Origin: Alphaproteobacteria bacterium | GTDB taxonomy: Bacteria > Pseudomonadota > Alphaproteobacteria > WRAU01 > Hepatincolaceae | Reading direction: 5' to 3' | DNA: 64,000 bases | Assembly: GCA_031256515.1 (NCBI GenBank) | Contig: JAIRQL010000007.1 | Coordinates: 1-64,000, forward strand | Shown: piece by piece, positions 50,307-60,628 of the stretch | Layout of the letters: the number at the start of each line of letters is the position of its first letter | Position numbering within the stretch: position 1 is the stretch's first letter | Program-made: the position numbers and the translations under genes | The notes under the pieces: model-generated | The model's input: only the letters and a program-made list of their open reading frames with translations | Database searches by the model: none | Told to the model about the DNA's origin: nothing

Positions 50307-52724
50307 TTAGTTGGCATCTCGCAGTTTTGCATTTAAGGATTTTGCTAGGGTAGCAATTATTTTATTAGATAATTCTATAATTTCACTTTCTACAAAAGTT
50401 TTATTAGTTGCTTGTAGGTAAGCAGTAATAGCGATAGATTTTTTATTTTTTTCTATATTATTCCCCTCATAAACATCAAAAACATCCACATTTGTAATAT
50501 TTTTTTTATCTACCGATTTAGTTAATCTGATAATCTCACCAGCAGTTGTTTCTTTATCTACAATAAAAGCAAAATCTCTTAGCACTGGCATAAATTCTGG
50601 TAAATTTAAGGCAGGTTTGGTAAATCCTTTATTTTTAGGTTCAGGTAATCTATCAATAAATAATTCAAAAGCCATAGTTGGAACTTTAATATTTAAGCTA
50701 TCTGAAATACTTGGATGAATTTCACCAAAATAACCAATAACATTTTTTCCCATATTTAGCGAAGCACTTTTATACGGATGATAATATTTTGGTAAATCTT
50801 TTTGGATTATACTCATATTTTCAGGGTTAAACTTTAAGCTATTAATTAAAGCAAAAATAATTTCTTTAGCATGCCAAACATCATAAGGCTTAGCTTTTTG
50901 TTGCCAGTTAGCTATAGTAGAATTTCCTACTAAAATCCCACTAGCAGAAGATTCTTGAGTTGAAGAATCGTTATAAATATTAGCAACTTCAAATAATCTT
51001 AAATTTTCAAAGTTTCTTTTGATATTATCTCCTGCTAAAAGCATAAGGCTAGGAATTAAAGATTTTCTCATAATTGCTAAATCTTCAGATATAGGATTTT
51101 GCAAAGTTAAATCTTCATTAAAAATTCCAAACAAATTAGCCAGTTCATTTGAAATAAAAGACATGGATACAACTTCTTGCATACCTAATTTTGCTAAAGT
51201 TTTTTTTGCATTAATACCAGTGGCATATTTATAATCAAAGGCTTTATTAATATTTTTAGAATTTCTATAAATTTCTACTTTTGGCAGATTATCGGCACTA
51301 TAAAGGCGGATAATTTCAGCTACAATTACACTTTTATCATCTATATCATTTCTATTAGAAGGCGGAACTACCTCAAAAATATCACCAAATTTTAAAATAT
51401 TAAATCTTAATTTTTCTAAAAATTTCGTGATTTCTTCAGCTTTAAACTTAACTCCTACCAATTGATTAATATAACCTAATGATATTGTTAATTTTTTTGG
51501 CTCAATTTTATGTTCTTCTACCACAAAACTTTCTACACTTGTATTTTCTGTGGCACCACAAATGGTAGTAATTAAATGAACGGCATATAAAAAGGCTTCA
51601 TTCATACTATCCCTATCTATTTCTCTTTCATAGCGATAAGAAGATTCCGTATTAATTCCTAATTCTCTTTTCGCCAAAGCCACTGTTTTATTATCAAATA
51701 AAGCACATTCTAAAAGGATGTTTTTAGTAGTTTCATCTACACAGGTATCTTTTGAACCTTTAATTCCGGCAATTGCTCCCACTTTACCATTAATATTAAC
51801 AATTGGCGAAATACTACTTAGAGTATACTCTTTATCGTCAAGAGCAGTGTATTTAAATTCGTTTTGTGAAAATTCTACCTTAATAGAAGTTTCAGCATTA
51901 ATATCAGCTTGAAGTTTATTTAGATCATAGCAGTGCATAGGCTGATTTAAATCAAAGCAAATAAAATTAGAAATATCTACTAAAAGCCCACGACTTTCTT
52001 GACCGATTAAATTAAGTTTTTGTTTTAACCACTGTGGAGAATCCACATTTTTAACATTCATAATTTTAGTGGCTAAAAACTTTTGTGAGATTTCTTTATC
52101 TAAATAAAATTTAATTTTAGATTTTTCTTTAAAAGATACTTCACTAGCAGAAAATGGCAAAGGTTTAAGTTTACCAATACCAAAACTAGCTAAATCTTTA
52201 GCTATCCCTCTAACTCCAAGTAAATCGCCACGATTTGGTGTTATAGACACATCTATAATAATATCATTTAAACCTAGTTTTTCAGCAGCTAAAGAACCAA
52301 CCACACCACTTTCAAATTCAATAATACCATCATGATCGTCTGACAAACCCATTTCTCGTTCAGATAGCATCATACCATTACTTTCTACATCCCTAATCTT
52401 GGCAGATTTAAGAACAACATCAATACCTGGAATATACGAGCCACTAGGAGCAAAAACCACATAAATCCCAGCACGAGCATTAAAAGCACCACAAACAATT
52501 TGTAATTCGCCGTCTTTGGTATCTACCTTACAAACCTGTAGTTTATCGGCATTAGGGTGTTTTTCTGCTGATTTAATATATCCTATAGAAAAATCTTTAT
52601 ATTTTTCTTGATAGTTTTCAACTGATTCAACCTCAATTCCCATTTTTATTAAAGTTTCTAAAACTTCATCTAAAGGATTATCAAAATCTAAATGATCTTT
52701 TAACCAAGAAAGTGTAAATTTCAT
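50307..52724 (-). CDS. pheT: Phenylalanyl-tRNA synthetase beta subunit
   Basis: MKFTLSWLKDHL; tRNA-binding domain; SITPNRGDLLGVRGIAKDLA; C-terminal FDX-ACB. Confidence 0.96.
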   Translation of the reverse strand: MKFTLSWLKDHLDFDNPLDEVLETLIKMGIEVESVENYQEKYKDFSIGYIKSAEKHPNADKLQVCKVDTKDGELQIVCGAFNARAGIYVVFAPSGSYIPGIDVVLKSAKIRDVESNGMMLSEREMGLSDDHDGIIEFESGVVGSLAAEKLGLNDIIIDVSITPNRGDLLGVRGIAKDLASFGIGKLKPLPFSASEVSFKEKSKIKFYLDKEISQKFLATKIMNVKNVDSPQWLKQKLNLIGQESRGLLVDISNFICFDLNQPMHCYDLNKLQADINAETSIKVEFSQNEFKYTALDDKEYTLSSISPIVNINGKVGAIAGIKGSKDTCVDETTKNILLECALFDNKTVALAKRELGINTESSYRYEREIDRDSMNEAFLYAVHLITTICGATENTSVESFVVEEHKIEPKKLTISLGYINQLVGVKFKAEEITKFLEKLRFNILKFGDIFEVVPPSNRNDIDDKSVIVAEIIRLYSADNLPKVEIYRNSKNINKAFDYKYATGINAKKTLAKLGMQEVVSMSFISNELANLFGIFNEDLTLQNPISEDLAIMRKSLIPSLMLLAGDNIKRNFENLRLFEVANIYNDSSTQESSASGILVGNSTIANWQQKAKPYDVWHAKEIIFALINSLKFNPENMSIIQKDLPKYYHPYKSASLNMGKNVIGYFGEIHPSISDSLNIKVPTMAFELFIDRLPEPKNKGFTKPALNLPEFMPVLRDFAFIVDKETTAGEIIRLTKSVDKKNITNVDVFDVYEGNNIEKNKKSIAITAYLQATNKTFVESEIIELSNKIIATLAKSLNAKLRDAN

Positions 52725-52769
52725 ATCTATCTCTATTTTAATAAGTTTAAATGCCTAATTGGCAAAAAA

Positions 52770-53870
52770 TTAATCTAATCCGCCAAAAATACTTGGGGTT
52801 TTTATAGAATTAATATTGTAATATTCTAGCCAACGAGTATCACCTTTATACATATCTCTTAAATCTTTAAAACCGTATTTTAACATGGTAATTCTTTCAA
52901 TTCCCATCCCAAAGGCTAACCCTGCATATTCATTACTATCTATACCACAATTTTCTAAAACATTAGGATGCACAATTCCTGAACCTAAAATTTCTAAAAA
53001 GTCGTTTCCTTTACCAATTACTAAAGATTCGCCACTTTTATCGCATAAAATATCTACCTCATAAGATGGTGAGGTAAACGGAAAATATGAAGGACGGAAT
53101 CGCATTGGAATATTTTCAACTCCAAAAAAGCTACTGCAAAAATTATACAAAATAGATTTAAGCAGTGGCACACTGATATTTTCTTTTTTATCAACATAAA
53201 GCCCTTCTACCTGATGAAACATCGGTGAATGAGTAGCATCACTGTCTGACCGATAAGTTCTACCTGGGGCAATAATTTTAATAGGATTCCCCTGTAGCAA
53301 TGAATCTTTTTTTGCCATCATCGTTCTAATTTGAGTGTTAGAAGTATGAGTTCTAAGAACTTTTCTTTTATCTTCACTATCTTTAGCATTTAAATAAAAG
53401 GTATCATGATCTTGCCTTGCTGGATGATGTAATGGCACATTAAGAGCAGTAAAATTATACCAATCTTCTTCTATTTCATTAGCTACGGCTACTTCAAATT
53501 CCTGTGAGGCAAAAACTGCTATCACTTGCTCTATAGCATTAGAAATTGGATGAATACCACCATTATGCAAAGGTTGTAAAGGAAGAGTTAAATCTAGCCT
53601 TTCTTGCATGATTTTTTCTTCCATTGCCTTAAGTTTAAGCTCAGCAGTCTTTACAGAAAAAACCTCGTTTAAACTAGCTTTTTGCGAATTTAAAAAAGCT
53701 CCTCGTGTTTTTTTCTCTTCCACCGATAAACTTGCCATATTTTTCATCGCATTAGAAAAATATCCACTTTTAGCAAAAAGCTCTTGATGAATTAATTCTA
53801 AATCTTTTAAAAATTCTGCAGATTTAATTTTTTGCGAATATTCATCAAAATTTATTTCACTCACGACCAT
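52770..53870 (-). CDS. pheS: Phenylalanyl-tRNA synthetase alpha subunit
   Basis: LHPARQ-type HHPARQDHDTFYL; RTHTSNTQIRTM; FRPSYFPFTSPSYEVD; GLAFGMGIERITMLKYG. Confidence 0.97.
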   Translation of the reverse strand: MVVSEINFDEYSQKIKSAEFLKDLELIHQELFAKSGYFSNAMKNMASLSVEEKKTRGAFLNSQKASLNEVFSVKTAELKLKAMEEKIMQERLDLTLPLQPLHNGGIHPISNAIEQVIAVFASQEFEVAVANEIEEDWYNFTALNVPLHHPARQDHDTFYLNAKDSEDKRKVLRTHTSNTQIRTMMAKKDSLLQGNPIKIIAPGRTYRSDSDATHSPMFHQVEGLYVDKKENISVPLLKSILYNFCSSFFGVENIPMRFRPSYFPFTSPSYEVDILCDKSGESLVIGKGNDFLEILGSGIVHPNVLENCGIDSNEYAGLAFGMGIERITMLKYGFKDLRDMYKGDTRWLEYYNINSIKTPSIFGGLD

Positions 53871-53895
53871 ACCTCTTTAACAAATTGTATCCATA

Positions 53896-54804
53896 CTATA
53901 GCACATTGGTGTTTCTTTTTACATTAAAATAATGTAGGGTCATTGCTACAATAATTATTGTAGCACCTATTATTTCATAATTGCTAACATGAAGCCCTAT
54001 TAAAATACTCCCAACGATTGCTACCACTGGAATTAAATTATTAAACAACATGGCATTAATTGGTCCTACAGATTTAACTGCCCTAAACATTAAAAGAATT
54101 GGAAATACTCCCGTGAAAATTGTAGCATAAAGCAAATACCATTTAACATTCATAAGATTTTCAACACTTGGAAGTTGGGCATATCCAAATTCAGTGCAAA
54201 TAATAGCCAAAATTAAATAAGTAATAATCCCACCTAAATTAGTAATAGCAGTATAACGTAACACTGAAAAATCTTTAAATTTAGGAGCCAAGATAATTGG
54301 AAACACACTCATAACAACCCCTAAAAATATTAACAAAAACCCTAATGGTTCACCATGCACCAAGAAAGACAAGTCTCCATCGCTAGCAGCTAAGAATACA
54401 CCTATAAAAGCTAAAATAATAATCCCAAATGTCAATAATCCAAATTTTTCTCTAAATAATATAAAAGAAATTAAAATAGCAATCAGCGGTGTTAATGGCT
54501 GAAAAATTGCTGCAATGGTGCCATTAGCAAGGCTAACCCCTATCCAACCAATTACATTGAATCCTGCTAGCCCAAATGCACCAGCAATTGCTACAAGAAA
54601 CAGTCGTTTCGTAGGCTTAAAAGCAACTTTTCCTTCAACAAAGTATAAAATTATAGCTAACACAATAACCGAAGGTAGGTAACGAACAAGAGCAAAATAT
54701 AGTGGGCTAACTTCTTTAAAAATTGGTGTAACCACTATAAATAAAATCCCCCATATAGTGGCAGGTGATACTAGCAACAATAACAGTTTTATACGATTTA
54801 ACAT
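53896..54804 (-). CDS. EamA/DMT family transporter
   Basis: Ten-TM pattern; paralogue of the next two ORFs. Confidence 0.85.
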   Translation of the reverse strand: MLNRIKLLLLLVSPATIWGILFIVVTPIFKEVSPLYFALVRYLPSVIVLAIILYFVEGKVAFKPTKRLFLVAIAGAFGLAGFNVIGWIGVSLANGTIAAIFQPLTPLIAILISFILFREKFGLLTFGIIILAFIGVFLAASDGDLSFLVHGEPLGFLLIFLGVVMSVFPIILAPKFKDFSVLRYTAITNLGGIITYLILAIICTEFGYAQLPSVENLMNVKWYLLYATIFTGVFPILLMFRAVKSVGPINAMLFNNLIPVVAIVGSILIGLHVSNYEIIGATIIIVAMTLHYFNVKRNTNVL

Positions 54805-54813
54805 TTTACTTTC

Positions 54814-55725
54814 CTAAAAATTTTGATTGTTTCTTTTTACATTAAAATAATGTAGAGTCATTGCAAAAATAACAATTAAAGCTCCGCATATTTCCCAAGT
54901 TGTTATCTTGTATCCTGCTACCATGCTTCCTACTATAGCAACAACTGGCACTAAGTTCATAAGGAGCATTGTATTTACTGGTCCTACTAATTTTACACCT
55001 TTAAAAACTAAAAGCATAGGTAAACTACCTGCTAATACTACTGCATAAAGTAAATAGCCACTTATATTTAGTATATTATCTAAACTTGGTACATGAGTAT
55101 ACCCTAAATTTATACTTACTATAGAGCTTATAACAAAGGCCACACAACCACCTAAACTGGTAATACTAGCATATCTTAAAAAAGAATATTCTTTAAATCT
55201 AGGAGCATATATACCGCTAAGAACACTTAAAGATACTCCGAAAAATATTAATAAAAACCCTAATGGATGTCCGTGAAATAAAAAGGAAAAATCCCCCTCA
55301 CTAGCAGCTATAAAAACACCGCAAAAAGCTATAAAGATAACTACAAATGTTGGTAGGCTGAATTTTTCTTTAAATAATATAAAAGAAAATATAACTGCCA
55401 TTAAAGGAGCCACAGGTTGCATAACCGAAGCAATAACTCCTCCAGATAAAGCCACTCCTATCCAAACTAGAATATTAAATCCTGCCATAGATATAGCTCC
55501 TAGCAACATAGCTTGAAGGAATTTTTTATCAACTTTAAAAGCCTTTTTTCCTTCTATAATAAGCAGAACTATTAATAAAACTATAACCGAAGGTACATAC
55601 CGAACAACTGGAAAAAACAATGGATCTATTTCTTTAAAAATTGGTACTGCCATAATAAATAATATTCCCCAAATAACCGGTGGAGAACATAAAATAAGCA
55701 AAGTTTTTAAATGTTGTAATTTCAT
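54814..55725 (-). CDS. EamA/DMT family transporter
   Basis: Ten-TM pattern; tandem paralogue. Confidence 0.85.
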   Translation of the reverse strand: MKLQHLKTLLILCSPPVIWGILFIMAVPIFKEIDPLFFPVVRYVPSVIVLLIVLLIIEGKKAFKVDKKFLQAMLLGAISMAGFNILVWIGVALSGGVIASVMQPVAPLMAVIFSFILFKEKFSLPTFVVIFIAFCGVFIAASEGDFSFLFHGHPLGFLLIFFGVSLSVLSGIYAPRFKEYSFLRYASITSLGGCVAFVISSIVSINLGYTHVPSLDNILNISGYLLYAVVLAGSLPMLLVFKGVKLVGPVNTMLLMNLVPVVAIVGSMVAGYKITTWEICGALIVIFAMTLHYFNVKRNNQNF

Positions 55726-55745
55726 TGAATTTTTCCTTATTTTAA

Positions 55746-56651
55746 TTATAAAGTTTGAGAAGTTTTTTTAATATTATAGTAATGAATACTCATAGCTATA
55801 AAAATAATTACTGTGCCAATAAGTTCAAAAATACTAACACCAAATCCTATTAGAACACTACCAGAAATTGTTACTACTGGTACAAGATTGCTAACTAGCA
55901 TCATATTTACAGCACCAATTATTTTTGCTCCCTTATACCATATAAGGTTCGGCAAAGTTCCCGCTAAAATACCAGTATATAGCAATTCCCATTTAACATT
56001 TAAAATATTTTCCATACTTGGAAGTGGAGCAAAACCTAAGCTATTTTCTATAAATGCAAAAATCAGTAAAGCCATAACCCCACTAGAATTGGTAACAACC
56101 GTGAATCGTAAAACTGAATAATCTTTAAATCTTGGAGCATAAATTCCTGTAAACACTACCATAAAAGATCCCACAAAGATTAATAATAACCCCATAGGTT
56201 CACCTTGAGTTAAAAAAGTAAAATCACCCTCACTAGCTGCAAAAAACACACCAAAAAAAGCTATAACAATAGTTATAAAAGTTAAAATATTAAATTTTTG
56301 CCGAAATAGTAGAAATGAAACAATAATCGCAAAAAGCGGTTGAATCGGTTGAAAGATTGCTCCCATAACTCCACTAGATAGCTTTATACCTATCCATACT
56401 ATCACATTGAATCCAATCATAGCAACTGCTCCGATAAGCATCACAAAAAGAAATTTTCTATCTACTTTAAAAGCTACTCTACCCTCTATAAAGTACAAAA
56501 CAATAAGCGAAACCATAGTAGAAGGAAGAAATCTAACAAGGGCAAAATAAATTGGGCTAACTTCTTTAAAAATTGGTGTTGCCATTATAAATAAAATTCC
56601 CCAGATTATAGATGGCAAACAAATTATAATTAAAGTTTTTATATGATTCAT
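55746..56651 (-). CDS. EamA/DMT family transporter
   Basis: Ten-TM pattern; tandem paralogue. Confidence 0.85.
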   Translation of the reverse strand: MNHIKTLIIICLPSIIWGILFIMATPIFKEVSPIYFALVRFLPSTMVSLIVLYFIEGRVAFKVDRKFLFVMLIGAVAMIGFNVIVWIGIKLSSGVMGAIFQPIQPLFAIIVSFLLFRQKFNILTFITIVIAFFGVFFAASEGDFTFLTQGEPMGLLLIFVGSFMVVFTGIYAPRFKDYSVLRFTVVTNSSGVMALLIFAFIENSLGFAPLPSMENILNVKWELLYTGILAGTLPNLIWYKGAKIIGAVNMMLVSNLVPVVTISGSVLIGFGVSIFELIGTVIIFIAMSIHYYNIKKTSQTL

Positions 56652-56729
56652 ATTTATTTTTTCTTAAGATTGGAATATACTAAGTATATTAATAAAAATA
56701 ACATTGTATTATATATCAGTGAGAATAAA

Positions 56730-57008
56730 ATGCAATCCATAATTCCAGATAACCTAAAGCCCCTTTATGTAAGAGCCAAAAGAAGAGGCTTAATTGAACT
56801 TGATCTTTTATTGGGATATGTGGCAGATAAGTATCTTTTAACTATGAACGAGGCTCAGGTAGAAAGATTTAAAACCTTATTATCTCAAGAAGATAGCCAT
56901 ATTTTTAAATGGGTTATGGGTAAAGAACCTATCCCTAAGGAATTTGATAACGACATTTGGGAAATGGTGAAATCGTTTGATTCTACCGACGAAAAATCTT
57001 TCCACTAG
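56730..57008 (+). CDS. sdhE: SdhE/DUF339 FAD assembly factor
   Basis: LYVRAKRRGLIELDLLLGYVADKYL; FKWVMGKEPIP. Likely start is the ATG at 56730. Confidence 0.85.
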   Translation: MQSIIPDNLKPLYVRAKRRGLIELDLLLGYVADKYLLTMNEAQVERFKTLLSQEDSHIFKWVMGKEPIPKEFDNDIWEMVKSFDSTDEKSFH

Positions 57009-57061
57009 GTAGTAAAATTAATATTTTAGGTTTCTATACCTTTTTACTATTGCTATAAAAT

Positions 57062-57184
57062 TTTAACCAAAGATTAAATATTTTGAGTTTTATATTAAGG
57101 AGCTTTATCTCTGTAGCATATAATCAATATGTGAGAAGTAAAGCGACTAAATAGAAAATTCAAGTGCTTAATCTTAACTAAATT
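57062..57184. repeat. Palindromic element copy 2
   Basis: AAGATTAAATATTTTGAGTTTT / AAAATTCAAGTGCTTAATCTT; GCTTTATCTC / GAGAAGTAAAGC; apical CATAT-aatca-ATATG; internal loops TATTAAGGA and GACTAAATAG. Confidence 0.75.
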
Positions 57185-57282
57185 TTTAGGATTTTTGAGA
57201 GTTCTATTAGGAGGTTTGCTATGAAGTGTAATCTAATACATGAAAAGCAAACTGACAACATAGAAACTCAAAAATCCTAAAA
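57185..57282. repeat. Palindromic element copy 3
   Basis: TTTAGGATTTTTGAGAGTTCT / AGAAACTCAAAAATCCTAAA; GTTTGCT / AGCAAAC; apical TGTA-atctaa-TACA; loops ATTAGGAG and GACAACAT. Confidence 0.75.
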
Positions 57283-57308
57283 TCTTTATCAATAAGGAGA
57301 TATAAATT

Positions 57309-58364
57309 ATGAGTAAAGTAAAAGCCTATGCTGCCCTTGAAGAAAAAGGAAAACTAGTTCCTTGGGAATTTGAACAAAGACCAATGAGAGAAAACGATGT
57401 AATTATAGATATTCTTTATGCCGGTATTTGCCACAGCGATATCCATAATGTTAATGGAGATTGGGGTAGCAATAAAGATAACTTTCCTATGGTTCCAGGT
57501 CATGAAATTGTTGGTAAAGTTGTTAAAGTTGGCTCTAGTGTTTCTAAGTTTAAAGTTGGTGATCTTGCTGCTATTGGTTGCATGGTAGATTCTTGCCAAC
57601 ATTGTAACCCTTGCGAGCATGATTTAGAGCAGTATTGTGAAAATGGAGCTACTTTAACTTATCATAGTAAAGATAGAATTGATGGTTCAACCACTTACGG
57701 CGGTTATTCGCAACAAATTATCTCTCGTGAAGAATTTGTCTTAAAAGTTCCTTCTAACTTAGATTTAAAAGCAGTTGCTCCTATCCTTTGTGCTGGGATT
57801 ACTACTTGGTCGCCCCTTAGACATTGGAATATTAAAAAAGGTGATAATGTAGCAGTAATTGGCTTAGGTGGTTTAGGACACATGGCAATTAAACTAGCTC
57901 ATGCTTTAGGTGCTAATGTTAGTTTATTTAGCCGTTCACCAAATAAAGAAAAAGATGCTAAAGACTTAGGAGCAAATGAAGTTATAATTTCTACCAATGA
58001 AGTTAAAATGCAATCTGTTAAAGGAAAATTTGATTTAATTATAGACACTGTTCCTTATAAACACGATTTGAAACCTTATATTAATACTTTAAGTGTTAAT
58101 GGTACTTTAGTTATCGTTGGTTATTTAGGTGATGCCGATGATATTTTAAACACTGTTCCACTTATTATGGGTAGAAAATCTGTAGCAGGTTCGGTAATTG
58201 GTGGAATTAAAGAAACTCAAGAGCTTTTAGATTTCTGCGGTAAACATAACATTGTAAGTGAAGTAGAAATGATTAATATCCAAGATATTAATACCGCTTA
58301 CGAAAGAATGATGAAATCTGATGTAAAGTATCGCTTTGTAATTGATATTAATTCTTTAAAATAA
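57309..58364 (+). CDS. Zinc-dependent NAD(P) alcohol dehydrogenase (cinnamyl-alcohol-dehydrogenase-like)
   Basis: AGICHSDIHNVNGDWG; MVPGHEIVGKVVKVG; CQHCNPCEHDLEQYC; VIGLGGLGHMAIKLA. Confidence 0.93.
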   Translation: MSKVKAYAALEEKGKLVPWEFEQRPMRENDVIIDILYAGICHSDIHNVNGDWGSNKDNFPMVPGHEIVGKVVKVGSSVSKFKVGDLAAIGCMVDSCQHCNPCEHDLEQYCENGATLTYHSKDRIDGSTTYGGYSQQIISREEFVLKVPSNLDLKAVAPILCAGITTWSPLRHWNIKKGDNVAVIGLGGLGHMAIKLAHALGANVSLFSRSPNKEKDAKDLGANEVIISTNEVKMQSVKGKFDLIIDTVPYKHDLKPYINTLSVNGTLVIVGYLGDADDILNTVPLIMGRKSVAGSVIGGIKETQELLDFCGKHNIVSEVEMINIQDINTAYERMMKSDVKYRFVIDINSLK

Positions 58365-58378
58365 CTAATTTCTAATGA

Positions 58379-58412
58379 GGGAGGCAATACTATTTGCTTC
58401 CCTTTTTTTTAA
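58379..58412 (+). terminator. Rho-independent terminator
   Basis: GGGAGGCAA tactat TTGCTTCCC TTTTTTTT. Confidence 0.85.
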
Positions 58413-58416
58413 TTCA

Positions 58417-59538
58417 TTAACGAAATTTATTTAAAAATCTTTTAAACTTACTAGCTTTATTTAATTTTGTATAAATTTTATAAAGAGTAGTTTTTAAATT
58501 ATCTTGATTATCGCTACTTTTTAAAGCAATTATTAGCTCTATTAAATCTTCTTTAGATAATTTTTTAGGAAAATTAATTTTTCCAAAGGCTATAGCATCA
58601 TCAAAATATTGTGAATTAAAAATATAAGATATTTCTGTTAAAACTGTAGTTATTTCCTTTACCATTTGTTGCTTATGAGCTTCATCGTTTGTATTAAATT
58701 CTTTAATTAAACGAGATTGCCAAAGGAATAAAATTAATAATATATTTACTCCCGCATATAAATCACTCCAATTTTTTATATCAATTAAATTAGCTACAAC
58801 TTTACCCATAATTATATTATCTTTATAGAGATTTTTTTTAATCTCGGCATGAGAAGTGCTATTACTCCTTTTACACCAAACATAATAAGCATTTGGAATG
58901 TAAGAAGCTACTTCTGCTTTACTCATCCATAGCACATTAACAACATCTTCATAAGTTGTACTTTCCGGAAAAATAAATTTATTTTTTTGTAAAAATTCTC
59001 GCTTATATAAATTTCTCCATACTGCAATATTAACACAATGATTTAATAGAAAATTAATAATATAATCAGTTTTATTAAAACTATGAATTTCAGTGTTTAT
59101 ACTTAGAAAATCCTTGACTGAACTTTCATAATTTAACTTTCCCTTAATATTCCTATATATATCAAACCTTAACCAATCAGCATTAACAGAATTTGCTTGA
59201 GTATAAAGATTATGGATAATACTAGAATCATTTATTAAATAATCATCACTATCTATAAACCAAACATATTCTCCAATTGCCTGTTGCAATCCTGTATTTC
59301 TTGCCCCACCTTGTTTTTTATTTACTTCATGTCGTATTATTTTTATACGACTATCTAATTTTGCATATTTTTCTGCAATTGCTAAGCTACCATCAGGGCT
59401 ACAATCATCTACCAAAATAATTTCCATATCAACCATATCTTGATTGATTAAACTCTTTATACAATCCTCAATATAGTCTTCCACTCCATAAAATGGTACT
59501 ATAAGTGATACTTTGATTTCTTTGAGATTATTACTCAT
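58417..59538 (-). CDS. Family 2 glycosyltransferase
   Basis: VSLIVPFYGVEDYIEDCIKSLINQ; LVDDCSPDGS; GGARNTGLQQAIGEYVWFIDSDDYL. Confidence 0.92.
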   Translation of the reverse strand: MSNNLKEIKVSLIVPFYGVEDYIEDCIKSLINQDMVDMEIILVDDCSPDGSLAIAEKYAKLDSRIKIIRHEVNKKQGGARNTGLQQAIGEYVWFIDSDDYLINDSSIIHNLYTQANSVNADWLRFDIYRNIKGKLNYESSVKDFLSINTEIHSFNKTDYIINFLLNHCVNIAVWRNLYKREFLQKNKFIFPESTTYEDVVNVLWMSKAEVASYIPNAYYVWCKRSNSTSHAEIKKNLYKDNIIMGKVVANLIDIKNWSDLYAGVNILLILFLWQSRLIKEFNTNDEAHKQQMVKEITTVLTEISYIFNSQYFDDAIAFGKINFPKKLSKEDLIELIIALKSSDNQDNLKTTLYKIYTKLNKASKFKRFLNKFR

Positions 59539-59544
59539 AATTTC

Positions 59545-60483
59545 CTATTTGGATTTGATTGTTGCATATTTATAGATTTTTTTAGTTAAGAAACTAGATT
59601 TATACTGAAAAACTTTTTCTTTTTTTATATATTTACTCCATATTCTATGAGTATTTCTCTCTAAAGAATTAATCGTACTTCCTAAATAAAAAGTATAAAA
59701 TTTCAGTATCTTAAATTGCCATTTATATTTAGGCTCAATAAAATCACTTAAGTAGGTAAAATACTCTTTTACACCTTTTGTATTCAAATCTTTAATTTTA
59801 AACCTTGATAAAACATAAGGCTTTGGCACAGTAAAATGTATAATTCTTGTAGAGTTATCTATCTTACTATTTATATCACCTTCTGTAGTATATATATAAT
59901 TATGAGGAGTAAATTTTGTATGATTTTTATATACCTTGTTAAAGAAAGTTTCTTCAGAAATTTTATTATCTAGTAAAAATTCTTTTTCCATATCTGCTAA
60001 AATATTATGATTTTCTCTAAGATCAGACAAATTAATTAACAAAACTCCAGCACATATTCCATTTTTTTGGTTCTTATCTCCCATAAAATAAATATTATTC
60101 ATATTTGTTTCAAGAAATTCTTTTATATCCCCTATTACTAAAACATCTGTATCTAAATGTAAAATTTTATCCATGTTAGAAAATAGCACAGGAGGAAATA
60201 ATTTAAAAAATATTTCTGCAGGATACCTAACAAGAATAGGTAATCTTTCCATTATTTCAAGATAAGAAACATCAACTAAATGAATTTTAAAATTATTAAA
60301 TTGATTTAATGGAAATTTATTACAAATATCATCTATTTCATTCTGATTTAAACAATTATTATGAAGAATATAAACATTAAAATAATATTCTTTATTATTT
60401 TTTAACAATGAGTATAAAGTAACCATAGCAAATAATAGATGTAGTCTGTTTATTGAAAAGGTTATATTATACTGATTATCCAT
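59545..60483 (-). CDS. Family 8 glycosyltransferase (LgtC/RfaJ-like)
   Basis: MDKILHLDTDVLVIGDI (DxD), ICAGVLLINLSDLREN, IIHFTVPKPY. Confidence 0.88.
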   Translation of the reverse strand: MDNQYNITFSINRLHLLFAMVTLYSLLKNNKEYYFNVYILHNNCLNQNEIDDICNKFPLNQFNNFKIHLVDVSYLEIMERLPILVRYPAEIFFKLFPPVLFSNMDKILHLDTDVLVIGDIKEFLETNMNNIYFMGDKNQKNGICAGVLLINLSDLRENHNILADMEKEFLLDNKISEETFFNKVYKNHTKFTPHNYIYTTEGDINSKIDNSTRIIHFTVPKPYVLSRFKIKDLNTKGVKEYFTYLSDFIEPKYKWQFKILKFYTFYLGSTINSLERNTHRIWSKYIKKEKVFQYKSSFLTKKIYKYATIKSK

Positions 60484-60628
60484 AATTTTCTTTTTGTTTT
60501 TATTAAAGAATATAGCCCGTTTATTAAAAAATTTAAAATAAGCAAGCTATACTCAATACTACTTATTATAGTTTACAATTATTTATAAGATTCTTGTAAA
60601 AATAATTTATTCCTAAAAAGCTACTTTT

